DNA of 64,000 nucleotides from Forficula auricularia. Taxonomy: Eukaryota; Arthropoda; Insecta; Dermaptera; Forficulidae. The position numbers and the translations under genes are program-made. Of the stretch, positions 35,605 to 51,759 are shown piece by piece (within the stretch, counting starts at the first letter, position 1; each line of letters opens with the position of its first letter). The stretch spans positions 14,062,868 to 14,126,867 of the forward strand of contig JALMQS010000055.1 in assembly GCA_024734495.1 (NCBI GenBank), read 5' to 3'. The notes beneath the pieces are model-generated. The model saw only the letters and a list, made by a program, of their open reading frames with translations. It was not told the origin of the DNA and did not search any database.

Positions 35605-36235
35605 ACAATTCTGTTACCATCGACAGTGAAATCTTTTTATTCAATTAGTTTTATTTTGAACTTTGCTGGAGTTTCTTCTCTTCAAAGTTTATTTAAGAAT
35701 TTATTCAACATTTCAGACAAACTTTACAATTTTTTTTTTTTTTAATGTTTTTTTCATTGAAATCCATCTGCTTTTATTTATTATATTTTATTTTTTATAT
35801 ATAATAACTTTGAAAATTTTAAATTTTTTATATATTTGTAATTTGATTTAGGGTTCAAAATTATTTGAAAAAGTATTTATCTCTTTTGACAGTTACTTCG
35901 ATCTTATTTTTTATAAATATGGCTTCACAAATAAGTAAAGTAAAGTACCCAGTAGTTGACACTTTAAGGAATTTTTTTCCTATTCGCTCACATTGCTCTG
36001 GCTTCGTTCACTTTATGGAAACTATTTCGCCAGTAATAGTTGCACTAACTATTCCTCTAACATAATTCTGCAAGCATTAATTCAGGAAGGTGAATGTAAA
36101 AATGTATATATTTTTTTTTTCTAAAATGAGAATCGATTCAATAGTTGACACACAGCGAAAAAAAAACTTAGTAGTTGACACTCTTCTGGATCAATAGTTG
36201 ACATATGAAAAAAAGGCTTTAAATTGATTGGTTTT
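35605..36235. other. intergenic sequence with four TAGTTGACA words
   Basis: TAGTTGACA occurs at 35953, 36142, 36172 and 36195. The 66-codon ORF around 35865-36065 (ending FMETISPVIVALTIPL) is unassigned. Nothing else recognised. Confidence 0.35.
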
Positions 36236-36239
36236 TGTA

Positions 36240-36505
36240 AAGTATGAGGCGACTGTGGGTTAGTGGGTAGAGTGTCCGGTTGCTGACTCGAAGTATGCTG
36301 GTTCGAGACTGAGTCTCGGAATGGTCAAATATTTGCAGTCGCCCCCTTTTGGAAAGCAATGGCAACCTACCAAAAGTATAATTGCCTAGTAACCTCTCCA
36401 AACTAGCCGTTCGGAACCGGTGTTAAAAAGTAGGTCCTGTATATCTGTGTAAAAACAGCTAAACACACTCAGCACAGGTAGGTATATGTGGAGAGGAGCC
36501 GAAGC
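36240..36505 (+). mobile_element. tRNA-derived SINE-like element
   Basis: The head GGCGACTGTGGGTTAGTGGG-TAGAG resembles an A box; GGTTCGAGACT, a slightly degenerate B box, follows about 45 nt later. The body ends CACAGGTAGGTATATGTGGA-GAGGAGCCGA. A fragment of the same tail is at 20375-20430. Confidence 0.55.
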
Positions 36506-37680
36506 TTAGTTTATTTATATGGAGGGGAAAACTAAACTACGCTATTGTTTGTTTACCTAGAACAAGCTTTCAAGGGTATTTCAAGGTCAAGTTCTGTTTT
36601 TTAAATAGAAACCTATATATTTGTTTACATATTATGAATCTACAAGAAAAAAAACTGAACAACTTTCATAAGAACTATTTTTTATTCGATATCAAATAAA
36701 CTAAATATTAAATCAATTAGATCTCAGAAAAAAACCCTAATAATTATTTTTAACAATTATTCAACTTAATTATCAAATAATAATGATCAAATATTTAATT
36801 ATTAAATAAATAATTTAATAATAATCAATAATTTAACAATTTTCCGACACTGTTCTGTGTTATCGCAAGTCTTCTGGATGAATTCCAGTTCCAATTTCGT
36901 TATTTTGGCCTTTTAAGTTTCTTCGTAGCCTTTACATTTCCTGATTTTTACTTTTTTGTTAATAGAACACAATAAAATGAAGCCCTTGAGGGTGTATCCC
37001 TGTCAGGAAAATGCTTTGGCATCCATTTCAATTGCAGCCCCACAACGCTTCTTTCACATTCACCATAAATTAAGACCATTTTAATTCTGTCTTCGTCAAA
37101 AAATGATCCATGTTTATTATGATAATACAATATAACTATCTACTGGATTGACACGAGAAATAAACTTTTTTAACTCAAGAATTTTAAGTAGTTCTATTAA
37201 GTAGAAAATAATCTCTTAAATCTGTGTATAATGTCGTTTTAATATCATTATAAACACTTATTTTCATTGTTTTGACTTTTCGATTTAATAATGATTAATT
37301 TAATAATTAATTATTTAATCAATATTATTTGATAATTAAGTTGAATAATTGTTAAAAATAATTATTAGGTTTTTTTTGATATCTAATTGATTTAATATTT
37401 TGTTTATTTGATATCGAATAAAAAAATAGTTCTAATGAAAGCTGTTCAGTTTTTTTGTAGATTCAGAATTTATACAGAAACATACAGGTTTCTATTCAAA
37501 AAACAGAACTTGACCTGGAAATATCCTTGAAAGCTTGTTCTTGATAAACAAACAATAGCATAGTTTAGTTTCCCCCTAGGTTTCTATTCAAAAACAGAAC
37601 TTGACCTAGAAATACCCTTGAAAGCTTGTTCTTGATAAACAAACAATAGCGTAGTTTAGTTTCCCCCTCCATATAAATAA
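36505..37680. mobile_element. foldback element with DUF4817-like relic in its loop and duplicated right tip
   Basis: Left arm 36505-36835, right arm about 37290-37680 (TAATTAAGTTGAATAATTGT etc.). The right tip of about 100 bp, beginning GGTTTCTATTCAAAAA, is present twice in tandem (37488-37578, 37579-37670). The unpaired centre carries a transposon-type coding relic. Confidence 0.65.
36948..37130 (-). pseudogene. DUF4817-type HTH fragment
   Basis: Minus-strand ORF with FFDEDRIKMVLIYGECERSV and FPDRDTPSRASFYCVL. The pattern M-V-x-IYGE-x-x-R...HFPDR-x-PSR matches the DUF4817 helix-turn-helix domain found in insect mobile-element proteins. No DDE domain remains. Confidence 0.5.
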
Positions 37681-37689
37681 ACTTTTATT

Positions 37690-38727
37690 TGAAACTTTTT
37701 TTCATATAAGGCACTGTTTTTGAGATATAAGACTGTCTCAAGATAAAAAACTCACCCGGTATACGATTATTTTCAATTAACTTTAAATTAGATTTTCATT
37801 TGCTTTGAAATCAGTTAATAGTTTGTTCATTGAGTTGGCAAATACATAAATGACTTCACAGGTACCAATTTACATACAAAAATCTATGGGGCAATTGCGT
37901 TTTGATAGCTCATAAAAAATCTATATTAACTATCTAATCCACGAATAGGTGGCCCGCAGTGATACCTCACATTGTCCTATGTGGCCCTTGAACAGAAAAG
38001 TGTGACGACCACTATGCTAGATGGTCTATTTTCAACTGAACAAGATCCAACGAGCTCCATTGTTATGACATTGTGGAATAAATTAATAGGTATTTTTCTT
38101 CTTCACTCTGAATCCATTCCAAATCTTAATTCTGTTTTCGATTCACCTTTAATAAATTATTATCTTTGAAATGAAGTAGATCAAATATTAATCAATTTCT
38201 CTTTAATTAGCATTTTTAATTTTCTTCAGATCAGTGATTTTTTCGGCTATGGTCAACGTTTTATATTGAACATGTGGCTTAGACATTTTCACGGAACAAT
38301 TTCAAAAAAGAGCAACTAAATTTAAATGGGTATACAGACGATAAAACCCCTTACCTCCTTACTAAACATCGCTTCTAGTTATACTGTGATTAGGGCTAAA
38401 TTTCGACGGGAATAGTTGGGTTCTTTTTTAAGATTAAAATTAAAACCTATTTTATTTATTTATTTTTTTTGTTTAAAATACATATAAAATGTGCATATAG
38501 GTAATAGTAAAATTGAATTTTATACTACTTGATTTGTAAACAAATCCTAGCTAAGTTAAATTTTGCGCTTTTATTATAATTTCGAAAACGCAACATAGAT
38601 ACATATAACTATTGTTTCTTCCAAACGCAGTGTATATTTTTAAATTCTTAAACCCAATGTTTCAATGAAAATTTCGAATTAAACACAAAAAAAAATCTAT
38701 CCATGATTCTTTTATACTATTTTTGAA
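37690..38727. other. intergenic AT-rich sequence with hAT-like MITE fragment
   Basis: 37935-38015 (GGTGGCCCGCAGTGAT...GTGGCCCTTGAACAG) resembles the sub-terminal part of a hAT MITE. The rest shows nothing. Confidence 0.4.
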
Positions 38728-38731
38728 TTAA

Positions 38732-39439
38732 GGTAGTTGTTCCGCCAAATGAGTTTTCTTAGGATTTTTTGAAATTTATATGATTATTATTTAAATACTT
38801 CTGCATCGATTGGTGGCAAAAGGAAATTTATTAACAATACAGTTCCTGAGATATTAAATTTCAAAAATTGAGTTTTTCAGACTCATACATTGCACTATAC
38901 GGGATATCGGAAAATTTACATACATATTTAATTATAATTAAGAAACTCTTCTTACCATTTTTATAAAAAATTAAACCAACATTAAACAATAACCAATACA
39001 TGTTTTAAGACAATTTTGATTCATAGTTAGAACAGTTTCTGAGATAATAAGGAATAAATAATGAAAAATGTATAAAAAAAATTTACACTAAAAACATTTT
39101 GGCAACAGCGCATTTATTTAACCGGCGAAAGATGTATAAAGCGCACATGCCTTAGATTTTTTCAAAATTATAATTTTCATAAGGTGTAACGTTGATTACA
39201 TTTGTTAAAAAATAACAAAACGATTTTTATAGAAATTTAAAATGTATTTTATCTGTCATTTTAATATAAAAATATTCAATCCCTTACAATGGTGCCAAAT
39301 TTGTCAAACGAATACGGGATTGGCTAGAATTGGTACATAAACAGCAAAAAGTTTTGGGCTTATGAACTATGAATCCTTATTGTCTGTTCTATATACTCTA
39401 GCATTAACTTTTTGCTACTATTGTCGCGAAACAACTACC
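38732..39439. mobile_element. TTAA MITE family 1, full length
   Basis: GGTAGTTGTTCCGCC ... CGCGAAACAACTACC flanked by TTAA at 38728-38731 and 39440-39443; 708 bp. Structure identical to 15253-15974. Confidence 0.85.
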
Positions 39440-39549
39440 TTAAATTTTAGGGACCAACGAACAAGTTCGAATTAGAAGAGGTGAATTCGAATTAACAATG
39501 TTCAAGATGAAGATATAAGTTCCACTGTATTATTAAAGCTTACTTTTTA

Positions 39550-39960
39550 TTATTTGAGCTGAGTTAAACTATCTTGATCAAAAAGTTTCAAGAATTTATT
39601 CAAAAAATCAAAAATACAAATTTATTTATTAAAGGAGACAATAAAAGAGTGTCTTCTGATGGAATTATAAATTTTATTTTTAACGAGACTATAGTTTTTT
39701 TAATACTATAAATTCTATAAATCAAAATCGGTATTGCCTCCTTCAAAGTACTTCTCATTGACTGCAATGCATATAAAATAAATTATGTGCATATGTAGGT
39801 AATTGTAAAAACGGTTCTGATAGTCCATACCGAAAACCGATTTTAAAAAATGTTTTGAGGATTGGTTCAAGCGCTGGCATAAGTGAGCTGCAGTCGATGG
39901 GGAGTACTTTGAATGAAACAATAATGATTTTGATGAATAAATTTGTATTTTTAGACAAAT
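39550..39960. mobile_element. rearranged mariner remnant and family A fragment
   Basis: 39556-39580 (CTTGATCAAAAAGTTTC) matches a mariner TIR. 39640-39690 is a truncated family A ribozyme element. 39719-39790 (minus) and 39830-39950 (plus) are two inverted copies of the mariner transposase C-terminus (FKRWHK; VNEKYFEGGN). Confidence 0.6.
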
Positions 39961-40445
39961 TGATTTTTAAACTGAGTTTTAATTATTTTTGTTAAAGCAA
40001 TTTGAACCGCGAAAGTTAGATAATATGATAAATATATATATAATATATAAATAATTTCTTATGTTAATTGTACATTAAGAAAATTATTTTATTATTTTTT
40101 GATTTTATTGAAAAGGAAAAATAAATAGAGCATCCGACGGGTTTCGAACCCGTGTCTCTCTCCTTTACGCGAAGAGCGGCTTAACCAACTAGCCCACGGA
40201 CTCTCCCGCCGAATAAGCTCTTAAGATGGAATGTCATTTTTTCCTTTTCGCGGCTTTTTCTATTTATAGTATAGTTACTTAATTTTTAGACAAATTGATT
40301 TTTAAACTGAAAGTTTTAATTATTTTTGTTAATGCAATTTGAACTGCGAAAATAATATGATAAATATATATAAATAATTTCTTATGTTAATTCTACATTA
40401 AGAAATTTTTTTTTTTTGATTTTATTGAAAAGGAAAAATAATAAA
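39950..40445. repeat. 170-bp direct duplication flanking a tRNA-like insert
   Basis: ACAAATTGATTTTTAAACTG ... GATTTTATTGAAAAGGAAAA occurs at about 39955-40126 and 40278-40440. Between them lies 150 bp with a tRNA-like sequence. Confidence 0.7.
40136..40207 (-). tRNA. tRNA-Thr(CGT)-like sequence, probably pseudo-tRNA or SINE head
   Basis: The minus strand folds as a cloverleaf: acceptor GAGTCCG/CGGATGC (one mismatch), D arm GGCT-AGTTGGTTA-AGCC, anticodon stem CTCTT/AGGAG with loop CGCGTAA, T arm ACGGG-TTCGAAA-CCCGT. The anticodon would be CGT, but invariant U33 is G, so function is doubtful. Confidence 0.45.
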
Positions 40446-40603
40446 ATTTAATTTCGTACAACTCCATTTGAGAAATTATTCCTTCTTAATTATTATATCC
40501 TGTTTTCTAAATAAATACGATAGCTTAGTAATAGAGTAGGAAAAATAATAAGGAGGGGAAAAAAAAGTTGAAAAAGTACATTTTTCAAATAAAAATTGTA
40601 AAA

Positions 40604-40609
40604 TTTATT
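40604..40609 (-). terminator. RpS27A poly(A) signal
   Basis: AATAAA on the minus strand begins 8 nt after the TAA stop, implying a very short 3' UTR, as is common for ribosomal-protein genes. Confidence 0.55.
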
Positions 40610-40616
40610 TTAAAAT

Positions 40617-45511
<4,895 letters not shown>

Positions 45512-45679
45512 GATGGTGATACTGAAATAAACAAAAAATGTTTTTTATTAGAATGTTGAAAATTAAATGATTGAGGTTACTAGGATGAATGCCGAAGGGT
45601 ATAAAAAAGTTATAAAGGTATAGTCAAATGATAGCGATAGTTGCGACATACCAATCTTCGGTCTGATTGATAAACTTAC

Positions 45680-45753
45680 CTTAAACCGAATGTTCTCGCC
45701 TGAACTTATCAGCATGTGTACTTGAAAATATCTCAGTAGAAAAGTCAAGAAAG
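45680..45753 (-). promoter_or_regulatory. RpS27A: RpS27A 5' non-coding exon with TOP-like start
   Basis: Upstream of the coding exon, TTTAAG|GTAAGT at 45680 is a strong donor. A pyrimidine-rich CTTTCTTGACTTTTC beginning near 45753 resembles the 5' terminal oligopyrimidine start of ribosomal-protein mRNAs (inference). Spliced to the acceptor before the ATG, the leader would be about 85 nt. It contains an ATG at 45715 in another frame that overlaps the true start. Confidence 0.55.
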
Positions 45754-45901
45754 CTTTCTCAGTATGGCCGACTGTGCTATCAGTGCATTAAATCGAATTC
45801 GCTATTTATGATAATGATATTATAGTGATCGTTATAAAATAGGGAAAATTGGTAGATGGGATATATGAAATAAATATAAAAAACATTTTATAAAACCAAG
45901 A

Positions 45902-45907
45902 TTTATT
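45902..45907 (-). terminator. NSA2 poly(A) signal
   Basis: AATAAA on the minus strand about 68 nt after the NSA2 stop; another AATAAA-like hexamer lies nearer at 45942-45955. About 150 bp remain before the RpS27A start region. Confidence 0.45.
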
Positions 45908-45974
45908 AAAACCTAATCAATTAATACATAGTACATTTTTATTTATTTTTTAAATAAATTATGAAATAATTATA

Positions 45975-46754
45975 TTAAATAAGAAGTACAGCATTAATGC
46001 AACCATCGTTCTCGGGATTGTTTGTAACTTGGGCATATTTTCCCCAGACAACTTTTCCACCTTGAGTTACAAGACCCATTTCGGAGACATTGATTTCAAT
46101 GACAGTTCCTTTAGTAATGACACCAAGAGATGTAAACATTGCAGAGTTTGGATTCTTTTTGACTCCAATGATAGGTAAATAAAATGTGGCTTTTAATTCA
46201 GGATGTGTAACATGTGCTTTGTTAAATCTAAGGGCCATGGGTCGAATGAAACGCTCGAATTTAGGTGGCTTTCTAGTAAATCCTTCGCCAACATAAGTGA
46301 CTTTAGTAACCATTCGTTTCCAGGCTTTCCTTTTTGTTTTACCAGTCTTTAAAACACGAAAAACATCAGCGTCGGAGTGAGCTCGGACTTTCGGAAGAGG
46401 GACATCCCATTTGCCCGCTTTCTCTTTCCTTTTTTGTTTAATAAGATTGGAAAGGACCTTAGCACTCCTTTTGTTTTCACGATCCAAAAGGAAATTAGGT
46501 TCAGCGTTATGATTAATCTTATCAGAAGTTTTGACAGAATCTTTTTCTTCGTGAAGCTTGATTTTTTTCTTCAATTGTATTTTTTCCGATCGCCTTTTTT
46601 TGTTATAAAATTTAGCCTTAAGACCTCGCAATTTCTGAGCCTTCTCGGACCTTTTATGGCCCTCACGTGCCTCTCTTTTACGTTTTCGTTCTTCATAATC
46701 AAGACGACGACCATAGAGTTTCCTATGACGTTCAATATAATCGTTTTGCGGCAT
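45975..46754 (-). CDS. NSA2: NSA2 ribosome biogenesis protein (TINP1 homologue)
   Basis: Uninterrupted 259-residue ORF, close to the roughly 260 residues usual for the family. The N-terminus [20 protein letters not shown] and the Arg/Lys-rich helix ending [13 protein letters not shown] are typical and carry nuclear/nucleolar targeting signals. The middle has [32 protein letters not shown] and [16 protein letters not shown]; the C-terminal S8e-like beta domain ends [20 protein letters not shown]. Known role: assembly factor of pre-60S particles needed for 27S pre-rRNA processing. The ATG is the first in frame, preceded by an acceptor TTATTTTTTAG 12 nt upstream, so there is a 5' UTR intron with donor CTG|GTAAGT near 46864. 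It lies directly upstream of RpS27A on the same strand. High-confidence single-exon coding region. Confidence 0.96.
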   Translation of the reverse strand: MPQNDYIERHRKLYGRRLDYEERKRKREAREGHKRSEKAQKLRGLKAKFYNKKRRSEKIQLKKKIKLHEEKDSVKTSDKINHNAEPNFLLDRENKRSAKVLSNLIKQKRKEKAGKWDVPLPKVRAHSDADVFRVLKTGKTKRKAWKRMVTKVTYVGEGFTRKPPKFERFIRPMALRFNKAHVTHPELKATFYLPIIGVKKNPNSAMFTSLGVITKGTVIEINVSEMGLVTQGGKVVWGKYAQVTNNPENDGCINAVLLI

Positions 46755-46865
46755 TGTGCAATATTTCTAAAAAATAAAATGTATTGGTATAGTAATAGTA
46801 ATTTTAAGCATTCAGATTTGGTAATTATTTTCATTTCAATAAAAAAAAAAAAAATTAAAACTTAC

Positions 46866-46975
46866 CAGTACTTCTTATTTATTTGTTCTTCAATTTTTTT
46901 AAATAAAAAATGGGGGGAGGGGGTCACAAAGTGTGAGACAGTTAAGGGAAGAGTTGCGACTTGTGACGTCACATC
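46866..46975 (-). promoter_or_regulatory. NSA2 leader exon and promoter with CRE palindrome
   Basis: A donor AGTACTG|GTAAGT near 46866/46864 marks a non-coding first exon. Upstream, at 46964-46971, is the perfect CRE TGACGTCA, next to CTTCCCTTAACTG (minus strand), which could be a pyrimidine-type start. The transcription start itself is inferred. Confidence 0.45.
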
Positions 46976-47075
46976 TAAAATATTAAAATTATACCAAACC
47001 AAAGGAAATACCAAAGGAAAGACATTTTTCTCATTCGCATATCAAAATGTTCAATTCTAAAATTACAGTAAATAG

Positions 47076-47252
47076 TTTTTTTTTTGTTTTTTCGGCCCTT
47101 CTAGCCACCAGCCAATTTACGATACTGATATGAAATTAATACTTCTATGCTGGGATCAGATTTTTAGCCGGTTGCTTCGAGTCAGGTTCGAACCCACGTC
47201 CACTTGATTAGCAGGGTGGTACGCTAACCTCTCGGCTAACCCGGCCCCCACA
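47076..47252 (-). mobile_element. tRNA-Ser-derived SINE
   Basis: Minus strand: GGGCCGGGTTAGCCGAGAGG-TTAGCG (A-box region), CCCTGCTAATCAAG (Ser GCT anticodon-like loop), GTGGGTTCGAACCTG (B box), then CGACTCGAAGCAACCGGC-like body and a tail of A with CGAAAAAACAAAAAAA. A second copy, split by a hAT element, is at 56054-60513. Confidence 0.75.
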
Positions 47253-47344
47253 GTATATGTCCAAATAATAAAAAACTGTCAACAATTCATGCATTATTAA
47301 TTTTAATTATCTGTGTCTTCTAATCTATTTATCCATTCGACAAA

Positions 47345-47700
47345 TTAAAAATATAATTAATAGGTTGTTGTAGGGAAATAATGACAATAGCTTATGCAAG
47401 CATTTTTTATTTTATGCCAACGTTGACTTCCTCAGGGCTCAAACAAATTAATTTCTTTGCATATTTGTCAATTTATAAATATTCATTCTTAGCAAACACA
47501 TATAGGCACAGATTGAAAATATTTCCTATTTAAATCTAAAGATTTGATTTGACAAATATGCAAAGAAATTAATTTGTTTGAGCTCCTGAGGAAGTCAACA
47601 AAGTTAACGAAACGTTGGCATAAAATAAAAAATACTTGCATAAGCTATTGTCCCTATTTCCCTACTACAACTTATTAATTTAATCGATGGACATAAATAA
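47345..47700. mobile_element. foldback element C, second copy
   Basis: AATAGGTTGTTGTAGGGAAA ... CCTACTACAACTTATTAA, arms as at 31330. The minus motif (47407-47440) has lost stem II; the plus motif (47582-47620) keeps CTGAGGA, GTCAAC/GTTAAC and GAAACGTT. Confidence 0.65.
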
Positions 47701-48128
47701 TCAAAATAAAAATATAATTTTTAAAGAGAAGAAAATTTTCTACAAATTACAAAGGAAATCCCATATGCTTCAACAAAGTTTTATAACATTTGATTGTTAA
47801 AGTTTTTCCAAAGTGAAAACTTCGCGATCTGTGATCAGCTGATTGGGTGTGATCCTTTTAAGTTTGAAATCATATGGTGAGGTCCGAAGTGAATCAGCTC
47901 GTCGGTTAGCGAAGATTTCACTTAAAAACTATTTGTTGTAGCATATTGGGTTTCTCCTGATATTTATAGAAAAAAAATTTCTCTATAAAATGATATTTTT
48001 AGTTTGTCGATTAGATAAAAAGATTAAAGATAGAAAGTGGATAATACTAATACATGAATTATTGAGTGTTTTTTTAATTTAAAACTATGTATTGTTAATT
48101 TTAGAATTGTTCCATTTTGATATGTTAA

Positions 48129-48628
48129 GGTAGTTCTTTCGTGAAAATCCACAAGCCTCGCAACCACTCGATACATATGATTGGTGATAAAATTTTAGGT
48201 TATGTTTTTTAACGTGACTGTACTTTTTACACTACTATATTCTCTTTATGAATGGATCCAAGCTATTGATATTATATCCCCTCCACTAAAAATAATCGTC
48301 CAAATATGTTTTTTTTTATTTTTTATCAAAACTACGAGGTAAATAATTTCAATTTTTTTTTTTAAGTTATTCCGAATATATTCTAACAAATATTAGTTTT
48401 TCATCAAGATGGTGCAAGTCCTTCAATGAAAAAAAATAAAATAATGATCATTTTCCCACCCATTCCCAATCTACCATATGTAAAAAATTTCATTTTTAGT
48501 TGCAATTATTTCATGTTTGGTCTGGTAAATCGTCTTCAAATTTTAACAGTGTGTTTATTATGCTTTTAATGACTTATATTCCAAGTTTCAAAGACTTCTT
48601 AAATTTTTGCATTTGTGAAAGAACTACC
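48129..48628. mobile_element. TTAA MITE family 2
   Basis: GGTAGTTCTTTCGTGAAAAT ... TTGTGAAAGAACTACC, left flank TTAA, right flank ATAA (one change). 500 bp. Related to 50139-50587 and to 7555. Confidence 0.8.
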
Positions 48629-48639
48629 ATAATCAGAAA

Positions 48640-50138
48640 AATGTTTTCGATTGGTTTCATTAACTTTTAAGGAGATGTGTTGGTTGGAGGTGAAACATTT
48701 TTTTATCATAGGTAAAAGTTTCATTCAACTTAGTAAAATTTATGTCATCAAGTATAAATGATTTCTAGTTTTACTGGGCTATCTATGGATAAGAAATAGC
48801 TGGCAAGCAGTAAGAGATCTATGTCTTTTACGATTAATTTTAATTTGTTACACATTTAAAAAAATTAAAGAATTTTAATCAATATTAGGTATAAATAAAA
48901 TGTTGCAAAAGATACGAACATCACAAGTGGGTGGGAGTCACTCAAACGATTGTGCCCAAGAGGTTTAAAAAAAGCACAAAATCTGAGGGACGTTATTTAT
49001 GGGATGTGCCCTAAGTTGTACTGTTACCAAGTAACTAAATAAATTCAATAATGACAGATCAATAGAGTAAATTGGTTCAAATATATCTATCACTTCAGAA
49101 TCAGAAGAAATTAGAAAATATTAACTATCTTCAATTGAAAATTGGTAGAGATGTGAACAATGTAATTTTCCAAAAACAAAAATTAAATGAAAAGATTTTA
49201 TTTTGCCGAGAGTAGCTAAGTTGTTGATTTATCATGAGAAATCTTTGATATAATAATAAAAATTGCGTAAGATTGCGAGGTAGTTTTTTTTGTGAAACCT
49301 ACCTCGCAATATTGCGCAATTTTTATTATTATATTAAAATGTTTCACCTATAACCAACACCCATCTCCTTAAAAGTTAGAAATCTTTGAGGTCGTCTTCT
49401 GCTTGATGCAAATCAACATAATACATATTTTATTTGTTAGACTCTATAGTTTCGTAGGTTTGACTTTCATCTTCAGCCCGTTTGCTTATACAACAAAACT
49501 AATTTATCTCTATCCAATTAGGTAATTGAACCAATGAGAAATAACGGAAAAAATATTTCTAATTAAAAATACTGATGATGATAAAGGTCAAAGCTTCGAA
49601 ACTAAAGTCGCTAACAAATAAATAATAATATACTATTTTTTTGCAACGAAAGGAAAGGAGGAAGGATTCCAATAAATTACACCTTATTTGATATGTGTTA
49701 ATTTTTTCTTTCCTCACTACCCCTGGGCTGCCTTCCATTATATTCAATTATAATATACTATATTCGGTAAATTTATAATATATGTATTATATATATTTGA
49801 GTCAAGCAGAGGACAAGCTCATTGAAAAATCATTTAGCTCACATCCCTAAGAATATGTTTATGAATCATGGCTAGAAATCATAATAGTCAAGAAATTAAT
49901 AATAGTTTATATTTCCAATTTTGAAAAAAATGAATTCTCGAAAGAATTATCCATTTTACCTTGATTTTAAGTCACATTTATCAAATCTTGGAAATGATAT
50001 TAGAAATAGAAAACAAAATGTCGAGTTAAAATTGAAAATTTTTGATAAATATTCCAATTTGAGCATTGAGGCGTAAAACGGGAAAATTAGAAGAAAACTT
50101 TTTCAAGAATCAGTATGATCTATACAAATTTTGAAGAA
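48640..50138. other. intergenic, mixed repeat fragments
   Basis: 49255-49380 is a small foldback of ATTGCGCAATTTTTATTATT-type arms with the TGTTTCACCTATAACC tail. 49430-49620 holds two decayed family A ribozyme fragments (minus, then plus). 49640-49760 is a family B half-element. No gene. Confidence 0.45.
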
Positions 50139-50587
50139 GGTAGTTCTTTCGCGAAAATCCACACAAGTTTTAGCCTCGTAACCACTATATACATATGAAC
50201 GGTGCTAAAATTTTAGGTTATGTTTTTTTAACGTGACTAGTTTTTACACTATTATAACTCCTTTATGAATGGATCGTTTCCAAGCCAAAAATAATCGCCC
50301 AAATGTTTTTTTTTTAATTTTTTATCAAAACTACGAGGTAAATAATTTCAATTTTTTTAAGTTACTCCGAATATATTATGTCCTTCAATGAAAGAAAATA
50401 AAATAATGATCATTTTCCTACCATTTCCCAATCTACCATATGTAAAAAATTTCATTTTTAATTGCAATTATTTCATCTTTGGTGTGGTAAATCGTCTTCA
50501 AATTTTAACAGTGTGTTTATTATGCTTTTAATGACTATTCCAAGTTTCGAAGACTTCTTGAATTTTTGCATTTGTGAAAGAACTACC
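50139..50587. mobile_element. TTAA MITE family 2
   Basis: GGTAGTTCTTTCGCGAAAAT ... TTGTGAAAGAACTACC, right flank TTAA intact, left flank mutated; 449 bp. Confidence 0.78.
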
Positions 50588-50591
50588 TTAA

Positions 50592-51440
50592 GGGTATATT
50601 TTTGAGCTGCAGCTATTTTTTGAAGAAAAAGGAAGTGTTAAATCTAATCAGTTCTCGTCTTGGAAACATTATGTTACCTAAACGAACTTTTTACGATTCT
50701 ACGTTCTAGTCTGAATCGAAAAATGAGACAAGAAAATTATACCACATTTCTAAACACAAATAATGAAAAAGGTAAAAATTGCTCTTAAACTCACGGAGCA
50801 AAATTGTATTTATTGATGAAGAATAAAAATGAATATAAATAGTACGAGAAAATTTATGTTTTTTTTTTATATTAATGTTTAAGAAAATAAATAATCAATT
50901 AGTAAATTGATGCAATCTCTATTGGCATAATTAAATTATAGGATATTTAATAATGATGCCAAATCTGAATGCAAGAATATGTTATTTATACGAATACAAG
51001 AATTAGATACAATTCTTTTAAAAAAATGATCAGTAATAACGATTTTTTAAAAGTATTGTATTTATTTTTATATAATAATACAATCAAGATCAATATATTA
51101 TAGTACAAATTAATTAATTATATTTATATAAAATTAAATCAAAAACACGTGGTCAAGCAAAGAAAAGCTTCAATTTTTTATTTTTTTAATATAAAATCAA
51201 AATCTAATATTATTAATAAAGTGATCTTTAATTGTATCGAACAGAAATTTTTTTTATTTAAGCCGATAACAAATTAATGTAATAATAAATAAATAATATG
51301 AATATTAAAAAATTACTTACATCAATTCATCTATTGCGTGGAAAATAACCAAAAAGGAAGAGGATGTAAGTTGCTACGTTGCTAGTTGATGATCAAGTGT
51401 AGAGACAAGAATGCAACTTATGAACAAGAAAATTTATTGG
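50592..51440. other. AT-rich intergenic sequence
   Basis: Nothing recognised; no ORF above noise and no repeat ends. Confidence 0.4.
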
Positions 51441-51448
51441 TAGAACTG

Positions 51449-51673
51449 ATTGGGGCCGATTTTATAAAAACTACCGGCAAATTCAAAATTATGATTGGGC
51501 CCGATTTTATAAAAACTACCGACAAATTCAAAATTATGATTAGGGCCGATTTTATAAAACTACAGGCATAATTCAAAATTATGATTAGGGCCGATTTTTA
51601 AAAAATCTACCGGATAATTCAAAATTATGATTGGAGCCGATTTTATCAAATCTACCGGCAAATTCAAAATTAT
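51449..51673. repeat. 45-bp tandem repeat, five copies
   Basis: The unit GGGGCCGATTTTATAAAAAC-TACCGGCAAATTCAAAATTATGATT, five copies with about 5-15 percent changes. The in-frame ORF over it (ADFIKTTGKFKIMI repeated) is most likely incidental. Confidence 0.85.
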
Positions 51674-51759
51674 AATGGAAAATTGTCAAAAAATATGTTT
51701 TTTTCTTAAATAAAGTAAGTAAATAAATTTAAAAAAATTAATTTTTTTATTTTCTTGGA

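Noticed and set aside
36239..36320. Functional tRNA gene in the SINE at 36240
   Set aside because: No 7-bp acceptor stem closes the molecule and the B box is altered; reads as a SINE head.
39715..39958. Two overlapping minus-strand ORFs as a small gene
   Set aside because: Composed of inverted pieces of mariner transposase C-terminus.
46571..46834. 87-codon minus-strand ORF overlapping the NSA2 start
   Set aside because: Runs through the NSA2 5' UTR intron in another frame and contradicts the NSA2 start.
46377..47060. 227-codon plus-strand ORF opposite NSA2
   Set aside because: Antisense shadow of NSA2 extending into its promoter; Phe-rich nonsense composition.
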